NCBI GenBank assembly: GCA_000720375.1
Contig: JOAA01000009.1
Coordinates: 1 to 64,000, forward strand
Length of the DNA: 64,000 bases
Reading direction: 5' to 3'
Origin: Rhodococcus rhodnii
Lineage (GTDB): Bacteria > Actinomycetota > Actinomycetes > Mycobacteriales > Pseudonocardiaceae
A program made the translations under genes and the position numbers. Shown piece by piece: positions 55,275 to 63,999 of this stretch. The number at the start of each line of letters is the position of its first letter. Position 1 is the stretch's first letter. A model generated the notes under the pieces. That model worked only from the letters and a program-made list of their open reading frames with translations. It ran no database searches and was not told where the DNA came from.

Positions 55275-55573
55275 CGCTGTCGGGAGGCTGTCAGCGCGAT
55301 GAGTCGGCCGCGTCGACGGGTGCGGTCGGTGATTATCCGAATCATCACGTTCACCGTATGGCGATCACCACAATGGTCCTCACGCTGGGTGATGCCCAAT
55401 TGTGACATTCGGGCAAGTGATCACCTGGATGGTCCATAATCGCCACCGACCTGCTGGTCCATTCAGTGTATTTGCATGTTTTTTTCTGGTGTTCCGGTAT
55501 CCCGACTGGCCAAGATCGACCTCGTTCGGCCTACCATGAGCCGCCTTCACAGGTCGGATCTTCGGAGGATCGA
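55275..55573. other. Long intergenic region upstream of the NitT/TauT-type operon
   Basis: About 300 bases with lower GC than the surroundings and no supported gene. It holds the palindrome TGATT-ATCCG-AATCA (55330-55344), several GTGATCACC-like stretches and a run of seven T at about 55480. It probably contains the promoter of the binding-protein gene; CGGAGGA at 55563-55569 is that gene's ribosome site. Confidence 0.4.
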
Positions 55574-56590
55574 ATGTTTACGGCACGTGCGCGTAGGGGG
55601 CTCCGTCTCACCGCGGCGGCTGTGGCCACCCTGCTTCTCGCCGCCGGGTGCGGCATCCTGGACGGCTCGTCCGACAGCTCGTCCACTTCGACCGGACAGG
55701 TCGAGAAGCCCAACGTCCGGATCGGAATCATCGCGTCGGTCGACGACGCGCCGGTCAAGGTCGCCGAGAAACTCGGCTATTTCAAGGAAGAAGGCCTCAA
55801 CCCGGAGATCAAGCTGTTCCAGTCGGCCTCGCAGACGCTGCCCGCGCTGGGCAGCGGCGACCTCGACTTCAGCCTGATGAACTACGTGACGTACTTCCAG
55901 AACGCGTCCGCGAAGACGCTGGACGCGAAGATCGTCGCGGACGCCTACCAGGGCACCAGCGACGCACTGGTCATGCTCGCGCGCCCGGGCGTGACCATCG
56001 CCTCGGCCAAGGACTTCGAGGGCAAGAAGGTCAGCGTGCACCAGCCGCCGGGGAACATCGCGGACCTGTTGTTCCGCAGCACGTTGCGGGACAACGGCGC
56101 CGACCCGAACAAGGTCAACTACCAGCAGGTGCCGTTCCCGAACATCCCGAACGCGCTGAAGACCGGGACGATCGACGCGGGCATCGCGATCGAGCCCTTC
56201 ATGACGCAGGCGGAGAAGGACACCGGTGCGCAGCGCGTGCTGAAGGTGGTGGCCGGGCCCACCCAGGACATCCCGTTGAGCGGCTACGTTTCGCCGTCGA
56301 AGTTCACCAAGGACAACCCGAAGACCGTCGCGGCCTTCCAGCGTGCGATGTCCAAGGCGCAGCAGGCTTCCGGTGACCGCAGCAAGCTCGCCGAAGTCAT
56401 GCCCGACCTGACCGGTGTGGACGCGGCCACCGTGCCGCTGCTCAACCTCGGTGTGTTCCCGACCTCGCTTGACGCCACGCGCCTGCAGCGGGTCATCTCC
56501 CTGATGGAGAGCTACCCCGACCTCTCCAAGCTGACGCAGAAGATCGACGCCAGCACGTTCATCTACGCCCCAGCGCCCGCGGGTAGCTGA
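55574..56590 (+). CDS. NitT/TauT-type ABC substrate-binding lipoprotein
   Basis: A 338-residue SsuA/THI5-like binding protein. The lipobox is ATLLLAAGC (Cys about 25). The fold shows VRIGIIASVDDAPVKVAEKLGYF (as two stretches), GSGDLDFSLMNY and a CPASE-free ligand cleft near DAYQGTSDALVML. Relatives bind sulfonates, nitrate, taurine or pyrimidine precursors, so the ligand is uncertain. It lies directly before the permease gene (zero-base gap). Confidence 0.9.
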   Translation: MFTARARRGLRLTAAAVATLLLAAGCGILDGSSDSSSTSTGQVEKPNVRIGIIASVDDAPVKVAEKLGYFKEEGLNPEIKLFQSASQTLPALGSGDLDFSLMNYVTYFQNASAKTLDAKIVADAYQGTSDALVMLARPGVTIASAKDFEGKKVSVHQPPGNIADLLFRSTLRDNGADPNKVNYQQVPFPNIPNALKTGTIDAGIAIEPFMTQAEKDTGAQRVLKVVAGPTQDIPLSGYVSPSKFTKDNPKTVAAFQRAMSKAQQASGDRSKLAEVMPDLTGVDAATVPLLNLGVFPTSLDATRLQRVISLMESYPDLSKLTQKIDASTFIYAPAPAGS

Positions 56591-58120
56591 GTGCGACTGC
56601 TTCGTTCGCTGATCGGACTGGCGGGCTTCTTGCTGCTGTGGGAAGCCGCCAGCCGGTTCGTCCTCGACGCCGACCTGGTCCCACCGCCTTCCGAGGTGCT
56701 GGTCCGGTGCCTGACCTTGGCCAACGAGGCCAGATTCCTCGCTGACGTCGCATCCACGGCGTTGTCGTGGTTCATCGCGTTGTGCCTGGCGATCGTCGTC
56801 GCCGTCCCGATTGGACTCGTGGTCGGCCGGATTCCGTTGGTGCGCGCGGCCGCCATGCCGTTGATCGAATTCCTGCGCCCGTTGCCCGGTGTCGCCTTGA
56901 TCCCGTTGATCACTGTGCTGCTCGGCGTCGGCGCGCAGACCAAGATCACGCTGGCCACGTTCGCCGCGGTGTGGCCGATCCTGTTCAACACCAGCTACGC
57001 CGTGGCCGAAGTGGACCGGCACATGGTCGAAACCGCGCGTGCGTTCCGGACTTCCCCTCGCCGGATGCTGTCCGCGGTGGTCGTGCCCAGTGCGGCTCCG
57101 TTCATCCTGACCGGGATCCGGCTGTCCGCGTCGATCGCTTTGATCGCAGTGGTGGCAACGGAGTTCATCTTCGGCGGCAGCATCGGTGTCGGTCAGTTCG
57201 TGTACGTGCACGGCCTGAGTGCCGGTCGGATGGACACGGTGCTTGCGGTGACCGTGCTCGCGGGGCTGTTCGGTCTGCTGATCAACGCTTCTCTCGCCGG
57301 CGTGCAACGCCGTTGGCTGGGCTGGCCCGCGTCGGGTGCGTCCGGGGACGCCAGCAGTTCCCGGCGTCGCTGGCAGTTTGTTGTGAGCTGTGTGGCCGTG
57401 GCTGCTGTTCTCGTTGTGTGGCAGGCGATCACGAGCGTGGTCGCCGATCCGTACTTCCCGCCGCCACTGCAGATCGCTGATCGTGCAGGGGAACTCTGGT
57501 TCGCGCCCTCGATGCTGAGCGGCGACATCCTGCCGAGCCTTGGCATGCTGCTCGGCGGGTGGGTGATCGCCGCCGTGCTCGGTATCGTCGCGGGTGTCGC
57601 GCTTGGCCGTGCGGACAAGGCGATGGACTACGTCGGTGCCCTGCTGGCGTTCGCGCGGTCTGTTCCGCCGCCGTTGCTGGTCCCGGTGTTCATGGTGCTG
57701 TTCGCACTAGGCCCGCAGACCGAGCTGGTCACCATCGTCTCCGGCGCGATCTGGCCGGTGCTGCTCAACGCGGTGGACGGTGCCCGGTCGGTCGACGCGA
57801 CGAAAACCGATACCGCGCGGGCGTTCCGGATCACGAAAGCCTCGTGGATCCTCGGCGTCGTGCTGCCCGCGGCCGCGCCCAAGATCTTCGCCGGGTTGCG
57901 GCTGAGCCTGTCGATCGCGTTGATCCTGATGGTGCTGTCCGAGCTGGTCGGTACCAGCAATGGGATCGGCTACCAGCTCAACAACTCGCAGGGATATGCC
58001 GACCTGGCCGGCATGTGGGCGTGGATCGTGCTGATCGGTGTGCTGGGCTTTGTGCTCAACAGGGTGCTGCTTGTCGTGCAGCGCCGCAGTCTTGCCTGGC
58101 ACGGCGGCCAGTTCGGCTAA
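56591..58120 (+). CDS. Double ABC permease (two SsuC-type domains fused)
   Basis: A 509-residue protein made of two complete SsuC-like permeases in tandem, about 1-245 and 262-509. Each has its own EAA-type loop (ETARAFRTSPRRML and DTARAFRITKASWIL), so a single chain supplies both halves of the transport channel and both docking sites for the ATPase. GTG 56591 immediately follows the binding-protein stop. No ATPase gene is adjacent. The internal repeat suggests duplication and fusion of an ancestral ssuC. Confidence 0.9.
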   Translation: MRLLRSLIGLAGFLLLWEAASRFVLDADLVPPPSEVLVRCLTLANEARFLADVASTALSWFIALCLAIVVAVPIGLVVGRIPLVRAAAMPLIEFLRPLPGVALIPLITVLLGVGAQTKITLATFAAVWPILFNTSYAVAEVDRHMVETARAFRTSPRRMLSAVVVPSAAPFILTGIRLSASIALIAVVATEFIFGGSIGVGQFVYVHGLSAGRMDTVLAVTVLAGLFGLLINASLAGVQRRWLGWPASGASGDASSSRRRWQFVVSCVAVAAVLVVWQAITSVVADPYFPPPLQIADRAGELWFAPSMLSGDILPSLGMLLGGWVIAAVLGIVAGVALGRADKAMDYVGALLAFARSVPPPLLVPVFMVLFALGPQTELVTIVSGAIWPVLLNAVDGARSVDATKTDTARAFRITKASWILGVVLPAAAPKIFAGLRLSLSIALILMVLSELVGTSNGIGYQLNNSQGYADLAGMWAWIVLIGVLGFVLNRVLLVVQRRSLAWHGGQFG

Positions 58121-58143
58121 CTCTCCCGGGGTTGGTGGAGAGT
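58120..58143. terminator. Weak hairpin after the double permease
   Basis: ACTCTCC (58120-58126) and GGAGAGT (58137-58143) form a 7-bp stem with a 10-base loop at the permease stop. No U-run. Confidence 0.4.
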
Positions 58144-58232
58144 GTTCGTAGCGTGTGGCACGCGCGGTTACCTTCCAACGCGTCTTGACGCCCCTCTGTG
58201 GGCTGTTCACCAAAGCGAATGGAAGAGCAATC

Positions 58233-59180
58233 GTGCGTACTGCAGCCAGTCTTGCGCTGCTGATGACGGTGGCGCTGACCGCGGGCTGTTCATCCGCCCA
58301 GTCGGACACCGCCAGCCAGAAGCCGGCCGAGAGTTCCGCGAGGGACGTCAACAAGTCCATGACGGTGAAAACCGATGACGGATCGGCCAAAGTCAGCCTG
58401 ATCTCGGTCAGTGAGTCCTTCAAGGCCGAAGACGGGACGAAAGCGAAGACTGGCAACTTCGTCGCGGTGAAGCTGCGGTTCGAATGCGAGGACGGCAAGT
58501 ACTCGGCCAGTCCGTCCTACGTCAAGCTCAAGCAACCCGACGGCACGGTTCTCGAATCGGACTCGGGCAACGCCGACCGCGCGGTGTCGCTCAAGCAAGG
58601 TATCACCAGCGACGAAAGCAGCCTTGTCAAAGGCACGTCGGCAGAAGGCATCGTCGCCTTCGACGCCCCGTACAACCCGGACGCGAAACTGTTGGTCACC
58701 GGCGTAATGGGCCACATCCTCGCCCAGTGGCCGCTGTCCGGCGGCGAACCGATCCTCGGCGAAGGCCTGCAGAAGCGGGAGATCAACAAATCGGCGACGA
58801 TCAAGGACCTGGACTCGTCCGCGACCGCGACGCTGGTCTCGGTCAGCGAGACCAACGGCGGTGGCAGCCTGGACAAGACCGTCGCACCGGAAAGCGGCAA
58901 CTTCGTGATCATCGACATGAAGTTCGAAGGCAAATCCGGGACATATCGGCTGATTCCACGGAATGTGCATCTCAAGAAGCCGGACGGAACGACCATCGAC
59001 TCGGGTGACGGCAACGGTTCGTGGGGTGTGGACCTGGACGCGGAGGAACTCCAGTCAACCGATCTGAGCCCGGGCAAGACCGCGACCGGCAAGGTCTCGT
59101 TCGACAGCAAGCTCGAACCCGGCACGAAGATCGTGGTCCTCGACTACAAGGACAAAGCACTGGCGGAATGGCCCTTGTAG
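58233..59180 (+). CDS. Lipoprotein with two DUF4352 domains
   Basis: A 315-residue exported lipoprotein. The signal ends with VALTAGCSS (Cys about 19). Two homologous immunoglobulin-like DUF4352 units follow, about 35-175 and 180-315. Each contains a GNFVxxxxxFE strand, a KxPDGTxxxSxxGN turn and a final LAxWPL. The duplication is internal and recent enough to see by eye. GGAAGAG lies five bases before GTG 58233. Function is unknown; DUF4352 proteins are often associated with telomeric-repeat-factor-like or surface-adhesion folds. Confidence 0.82.
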   Translation: MRTAASLALLMTVALTAGCSSAQSDTASQKPAESSARDVNKSMTVKTDDGSAKVSLISVSESFKAEDGTKAKTGNFVAVKLRFECEDGKYSASPSYVKLKQPDGTVLESDSGNADRAVSLKQGITSDESSLVKGTSAEGIVAFDAPYNPDAKLLVTGVMGHILAQWPLSGGEPILGEGLQKREINKSATIKDLDSSATATLVSVSETNGGGSLDKTVAPESGNFVIIDMKFEGKSGTYRLIPRNVHLKKPDGTTIDSGDGNGSWGVDLDAEELQSTDLSPGKTATGKVSFDSKLEPGTKIVVLDYKDKALAEWPL

Positions 59181-59276
59181 CGACAGGCGATGATCGGGAC
59201 ACCGTGAACGAAGTGTGAACGAATCGGTCCTTTCGGCGGTGGCCGCCCGTCGGCCGGGATCGGTTCGCTCAAAGTC

Positions 59277-61085
59277 ATGCGACGACTACGAATCGCGGTG
59301 ACCGCTGCCTTGGGCACGGTACTGGCGACGATAGCGACGCCTGTGCCCGCTGCCGCACAGGACATCGAAGAGACAACGCCGATCTACTCGTACCAGGACG
59401 CCATCCGCGAGGATGTGTTCGTCGAAGCGCCGATGGACAGCGACAAGGACGGCAAGTCCGACCGGATCGCGATCCAGATCATGCGGCCCAAGGAAACCAA
59501 CAGTGGGCTGAAGACACCCGTGGTGATGGAACCGAGCCCGTACTACCGCGCGCCGGGGACCCAGTCCACGACGCCGTACGGGTTCGCGCGGTGGTACGAC
59601 GAGTTCTTCGTGCCACGCGGGTACACCGTGATCGAAGCCGAGATGCAGGGCACGAGCCGGTCGGCCGGGTGCCCGACCACGGGTGACGCCGAGGACACGA
59701 TCTCCATCAAGTCGGTCGTCGACTGGCTGAACGGGCGGGTGAAGGGCTTCTACGCCAACGGGTCCGAGGCGCTGGCGTCCTGGAGCACCGGTGCGGTCGG
59801 CATGGTCGGCGTCTCGTACAACGGGACTCTGCCCAACGCCGTGGCCGCAACCGGTGTCGACGGGCTGAAGACGATCGTGCCCATCGCCGCGATCTCCAGC
59901 TGGTACGACTACACGCGAGACGCGGGCATCGGCTACCAGGGTGCCTGGGGGAGCAGGTATCCGGAATACCTGGCCAACTACGTGGCGAGCGCGGCGGCCA
60001 AGCAACGGTGTGCCGCGTTCATCAAGTCATTGGGCGACGACGCGGGCGACAACACCTGGGACTACACGCCGTTCTGGGCCGAGCGGGACTACAAGCCCAG
60101 TGTGGACAAGGTGAAGGCGTCGGTTCTCCTTGTGCACGGCATGGAGGACTGGAACGTCAAGCTGCGGCACGGCGTCGCGTGGTGGAACCTGTTGCAGGAG
60201 CGCAACATCCCGCGCAAGATCTGGCTGCACCGCAGTGCCCACATCGATCCGGTCAGCGCCAGGGCGGACGAGTGGCGGCGCGTGATGCACCGGTGGATGG
60301 ACCACTGGCTGTTCGGGATGAACAACGGGATCATGGACGAGCCGATGGCCGACATCCAGCGGCCCAACGGTTCCTGGGAGGCGCATCGAAGCTGGCCGGA
60401 CGCGGCCGCGCGCAACGTGCGCCTGAACTTCGGCCCCTCCGCCTCCGGCGTCGCGGGTACGTTGCAGGCCACCCGTCCAGCGGCGTCGACCCAGACCTTC
60501 ACGGACAACCGCAACCAGTCCGAGACCACCGCGATGGCCGACTACACGGCCGCCGCACCGAACCGGCTCGTCTACGTCACTCCGGCGTTGACCCAGGCGG
60601 CTCGGATGTCCGGTACTCCCAAGGTGAACGTGACCGTGCGGTCGAACACGGCGAGTGCTCCGCTCACGGCCCTTCTGGTGGACTACGGTCCCGGCACGGC
60701 ATTCAGCGTGCAGGACATGTCGCCGGAAGAGCTGATCAACATGGAATGCTCGCTGTCCGACATCGACCAGAAGACGGGGTGCGCGGAGCCGTTCGTCTCC
60801 CGCGCGGAGGCCGTCACGGCCACGGTGATCACGCGTGGTGCGATCGACCTGAAGAACCGCGCGTCGCTGACGTCCGGCACTCCGCTTGTTCCGGGCCAGA
60901 CGTACACGGCTTCCTGGGAACTGCACGGCAAGGACTACGTCGTCCCCGCCGGGCACCGGATCGGCCTCGTGCTGATGGCCAACGACCGGACGTACATCTC
61001 GGTCGACCAGGGCGCGGGTGCGCTGACCGTGTCGCTTGACGGCAGCAGCCTCGACATCCCCGTGGTGGGCGGTCGAATCAGCTGA
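59277..61085 (+). CDS. Secreted S15-type X-Pro dipeptidyl-peptidase
   Basis: A 602-residue secreted alpha/beta hydrolase of the CocE/NonD, S15 class. The signal peptide spans 1-27 (cleavage near PAAAQD). The catalytic triad is Ser180 in GVSYNG, Asp291 in HGMEDWNV and His322 in HRSAHID. The C-terminal jelly-roll domain (about 380-600) is the usual S15 lid. It should remove N-terminal Xaa-Pro dipeptides outside the cell, although cocaine-esterase-like activity cannot be excluded. No clear ribosome site precedes ATG 59277. A long hairpin terminator follows. Confidence 0.9.
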   Translation: MRRLRIAVTAALGTVLATIATPVPAAAQDIEETTPIYSYQDAIREDVFVEAPMDSDKDGKSDRIAIQIMRPKETNSGLKTPVVMEPSPYYRAPGTQSTTPYGFARWYDEFFVPRGYTVIEAEMQGTSRSAGCPTTGDAEDTISIKSVVDWLNGRVKGFYANGSEALASWSTGAVGMVGVSYNGTLPNAVAATGVDGLKTIVPIAAISSWYDYTRDAGIGYQGAWGSRYPEYLANYVASAAAKQRCAAFIKSLGDDAGDNTWDYTPFWAERDYKPSVDKVKASVLLVHGMEDWNVKLRHGVAWWNLLQERNIPRKIWLHRSAHIDPVSARADEWRRVMHRWMDHWLFGMNNGIMDEPMADIQRPNGSWEAHRSWPDAAARNVRLNFGPSASGVAGTLQATRPAASTQTFTDNRNQSETTAMADYTAAAPNRLVYVTPALTQAARMSGTPKVNVTVRSNTASAPLTALLVDYGPGTAFSVQDMSPEELINMECSLSDIDQKTGCAEPFVSRAEAVTATVITRGAIDLKNRASLTSGTPLVPGQTYTASWELHGKDYVVPAGHRIGLVLMANDRTYISVDQGAGALTVSLDGSSLDIPVVGGRIS

Positions 61086-61089
61086 AAAC

Positions 61090-61140
61090 AGCGGAAACCG
61101 GCCCTTGTCCGAATTCCACGGACAAGGGCCGGTTTCCGCT
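61090..61140. terminator. Bidirectional 22-bp perfect hairpin terminator
   Basis: A 22-bp perfect stem (61090-61111 with 61119-61140) around a 7-base loop AATTCCA lies between the S15 stop and the convergent DUF2283 stop. It has no U-run but can end both transcripts. Confidence 0.85.
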
Positions 61141-61145
61141 ATGGC

Positions 61146-61385
61146 TTACTCGCTGTCGCGCAACCGCTTGAGCAGACTTTCCGGCAAGCAGGCCGACGCC
61201 CCCAGGATCTCGATCCCGTGCAGTGTCCGGCCGTCCTCGACGTCGAGGATGATCTCGCTGTTGGGCGGGCTGTTGTCGATGACGGTCTGCCGCAGGACGG
61301 CGTTCCCCGCTTCTTGCGCTGAGACGAGGTAGATGTACGCCGCGTCCGCTTCGGCGTCATAGGTGATCTTCACACCGTCGTGCAT
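61146..61385 (-). CDS. DUF2283 family protein, predicted immunity/antitoxin
   Basis: A 79-residue protein. KITYDAEADAAYIYL near the N-terminus, then EIILDVEDGRTLHGIEIL, are the two halves of the DUF2283 signature. ATG 61385 overlaps the stop of the RHS gene (TGATG), so it is translated right after the toxin; a second ATG at 61394 is in frame. DUF2283 proteins are often encoded beside DUF4258 toxins, so it probably neutralises the RHS C-terminal domain. It ends six bases from the shared terminator. Confidence 0.85.
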   Translation of the reverse strand: MHDGVKITYDAEADAAYIYLVSAQEAGNAVLRQTVIDNSPPNSEIILDVEDGRTLHGIEILGASACLPESLLKRLRDSE

Positions 61386-63934
61386 CAGTTCCATCCCACC
61401 GAAATGATCCTGCCGGTCTTGTTGTTGCGAACCACCCAGATTTTCCGGCCCTTGTGCTTGGTGGTTCCGGCCTGTTTGCCTTTCGTCTTCCGGCCACCGC
61501 TGACCGCTTGGTCGATCATGTCGTCGGAGATTCCCCGTTCTCTGGCTCGTGCCCGGGAGTGCGTGCTGTGGTTCCAGCTGGCCCTGGCCTTGGCGACGAC
61601 TCCGATGGAGCCGGTTCTCGGACCGACGTTCCAGACACTGGCCTGTCGCGTGTAGGTGCCGATGGAGAAGCCGCGGGCGTAAGTGTACGGAACGTAACGT
61701 GGCGCGCTGCTGCTGTTCAGGATGCGCTGGTGGGCGTGGCCTGCGACGAACAGCGCACCGAGCCCAGCCGCGGCCCAGGCCCCTGCCTTCCACACACCGA
61801 TGGCGATGGGGATGGCGAAAACGGCCTGCCCGTCCAGGTCGGTGTGGTTGATCGGGTCGGCCGTGGCGTACTCGTAGTCGTTGCTGGAGCCGCCTTCCAC
61901 CGGATCGACGGACAGGAATCGGCCGAGTAGCGGGCTGTATGGCCGGGCGCCCATCTGCACGAGCGACAACGCGCCTGCGTGTTCATAGTGTCGCTGGTAC
62001 TGGCCAAGCCAACCGTGGTCCATCAGACCGGGCTGGTTGTCGGGCACATGGTCGGCATCCACCGTGCCGTCGGCCTTGAGCGGCTCGCCGTACGGCGTGT
62101 ACGTGCGCAGATCACCCACCTGTTTCCCGGCGGCATCGGTGGTCAGGCTGATGTCGCCGCGCACAGTGGGGTGGTCCCACGACGTGCCCGTGTACAGCAC
62201 GCCGCCAGGCAGCGAAATGCTGCGGTTGAGCACGCGTTTGTCCGGCCCGTACGTGAGGTCCGCTGTGTCACCGGTACCGGTGTAGCCGTACAGGACGTCG
62301 ACGGTCTGGTCGCCCTGAGTCGCCGAGCGATGGACGATCCGGTCGGTCGCGTCCCGTGTGTAGGACACGACAGCGGGGTCGGGACCTGTGATGCGCGCCG
62401 ACGTGTTGCGGTCGGCACCGTCCCAAGTCAGCGTCGTGACGCTGGCGCCGGCGGTGTACTCGACGGTGGAGCCGTGGCTGTTGTACTTCACCCCGGTGAC
62501 CGCGTTCGCGCCGGTCGTGGCGAGGATCCGGTCAGCTGCGTCGTAGCAGTACCCGACGACCGCAGTGCCGGCCGACGTCTCGTCGAGCAGACGGACTCGG
62601 TTGGTGTTCGCCCCCGCGTTAGCTTGGCTGCCTGTGGGACAGCCCGCGGGTGCGGCTGAGGTGAAGTCGTAGGTGTAGTGGTGTCCGGCCACCCATGCTT
62701 CGGTCAGCCGTCCAGCCGCGTCGTACACGTAGTTCGGCGCGTTCGGCCGGGCGTCCACACCGTTGAGCGACTCGTTGGTGATCGTTCCCGCACGGGATCG
62801 GCTCACCTCGGCGACGACTTGCCGGCCATCACTGGTCTTCCACGTCAGCGAGGTGGTTCTGCCGGCGGTGTCCTTGCCGATGGCCGTCAGCGCGGAGCCG
62901 TTGGCGTAGGTCACCGTCGCCATTTCGCCAGCGGCGTCGTAGGTCACCGTCGCCAGGACGGTGTCACCGAGTTTCGTGGTCAACAACCGGCCTGCGTCGT
63001 CGTAGGTGGGAGTTGTCACCTGCGGTGCGTCGCCGGCGTTGGGTGGTGTGACCTTCTCCGAGGTTGTCCGTCCGGTTTGGTCGTAGCTGGTTTCCGTCTT
63101 CGTGCCGTGTAGGTCGGTGACGGATACCGTTCGTCCCAACAGATCCACGGTCGTGGTCACCGTGCCCGCACTGTCCGAAACGGACGTTGTCAGCGGGTCG
63201 CCGTTCACTTGGTAGTTGTAGGTCACCTTCCGTGCCGCGGATGTCGCACTGGGCGGGAAGACTTGCTCGACCACTCGATCACGGCTGTCGTGGCTGGTGC
63301 ACGACCAGTCGCCGGACGTGGACTTCGCCACCACGCGGCCGGATGCGTCGTAGACCTGCTCGTCGACCCGGGCAGGGCCGGACGCGGGCGTGGCCGACGT
63401 GGTGAGTTTGGCCATGCCGCCCTGGTTCACCGCGGGGCTGCCAGGAACACAGGGGTTCGCCCTGGTTTCGGCGTCCCCGTAGTAGGTGTAGGTGGACTGG
63501 GCTCCGCTGGGCATGGTCTTGCTCGTCTTACGCAGATACCCGGCGCCTGCGGTCTCGTATCCGGTACTGCTGGTGAGCCGCAGCCCCGATGGATCGACGA
63601 TCACGCCAGTGGCCTGGCCGAGCGCCGGGTCGAGACCATCGCTGTACCGGGTCGAGGCGACCTGGTCAGGCACCCCATCGGACTGAGCGGTGACAGTGGA
63701 CGTCGCCAGCCCGTGACTTGGCCGAAGCTGGCTGCCCGGCACCACTTCCTGCGTGCCGCTGGGTGTGGTCCAGTGCAGTTCCAGTTGTGCGGTCAGGTCG
63801 AACTCGTAGTAGTCGATCCGGATCTTCTTGATCGACCCGGCCGCGTCGCTGCGCACGGTTCCTTGGCGCCACGCGGGTGTGGTGTTGCGCCAGTCGTCGA
63901 TGACGATCTGGTCGTCGACCCAGCCCGGACGCCG
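61385..63934 (-). CDS. RHS-repeat polymorphic toxin with DUF4258-like C-terminus (5' part truncated or frameshifted)
   Basis: An open frame of 849 residues. It holds the end of a PA14 domain (WVDDQIVIDDW near the 5' end), then many YD/RHS repeats (YDDAGRLL, YDAAGEM, YDAAGRLT), then the RHS core end GRFLSVDP ... YEYATADPINHTDLDG, after which the chain is normally cleaved. A hydrophobic stretch (VWKAGAWAAAGLGALFVAG) and a 65-residue basic C-terminal domain follow (SRARARERGISDDMIDQAV, KGRKIWVVRNNKTGRIISVGWN region), resembling DUF4258, a RelE-like fold. The frame is closed at 63935-63937 by a stop, while the preceding PA14 half is in another frame, so the gene is frameshifted or misread and continues past the window edge. 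Confidence 0.8.
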   Translation of the reverse strand, partial: RRPGWVDDQIVIDDWRNTTPAWRQGTVRSDAAGSIKKIRIDYYEFDLTAQLELHWTTPSGTQEVVPGSQLRPSHGLATSTVTAQSDGVPDQVASTRYSDGLDPALGQATGVIVDPSGLRLTSSTGYETAGAGYLRKTSKTMPSGAQSTYTYYGDAETRANPCVPGSPAVNQGGMAKLTTSATPASGPARVDEQVYDASGRVVAKSTSGDWSCTSHDSRDRVVEQVFPPSATSAARKVTYNYQVNGDPLTTSVSDSAGTVTTTVDLLGRTVSVTDLHGTKTETSYDQTGRTTSEKVTPPNAGDAPQVTTPTYDDAGRLLTTKLGDTVLATVTYDAAGEMATVTYANGSALTAIGKDTAGRTTSLTWKTSDGRQVVAEVSRSRAGTITNESLNGVDARPNAPNYVYDAAGRLTEAWVAGHHYTYDFTSAAPAGCPTGSQANAGANTNRVRLLDETSAGTAVVGYCYDAADRILATTGANAVTGVKYNSHGSTVEYTAGASVTTLTWDGADRNTSARITGPDPAVVSYTRDATDRIVHRSATQGDQTVDVLYGYTGTGDTADLTYGPDKRVLNRSISLPGGVLYTGTSWDHPTVRGDISLTTDAAGKQVGDLRTYTPYGEPLKADGTVDADHVPDNQPGLMDHGWLGQYQRHYEHAGALSLVQMGARPYSPLLGRFLSVDPVEGGSSNDYEYATADPINHTDLDGQAVFAIPIAIGVWKAGAWAAAGLGALFVAGHAHQRILNSSSAPRYVPYTYARGFSIGTYTRQASVWNVGPRTGSIGVVAKARASWNHSTHSRARARERGISDDMIDQAVSGGRKTKGKQAGTTKHKGRKIWVVRNNKTGRIISVGWN

Positions 63935-63999
63935 TCATCGGCCAGGACACGCAACGTGTAGTTACCCGCCTGGGGAAAGACGATCTCGCCAGCGGCGCG
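63923..63999 (-). other. PA14 N-terminal half of the RHS gene in a different frame
   Basis: Read from 63999 leftwards, this piece encodes AGEIVFPQAGNYTLRVLADD followed by GVR, the first strands of a PA14 domain. The partner strand WVDDQIVIDDW continues only after a one-base shift near 63923-63930, inside a CCCGG run. The gene enters the window from the right. Confidence 0.6.
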
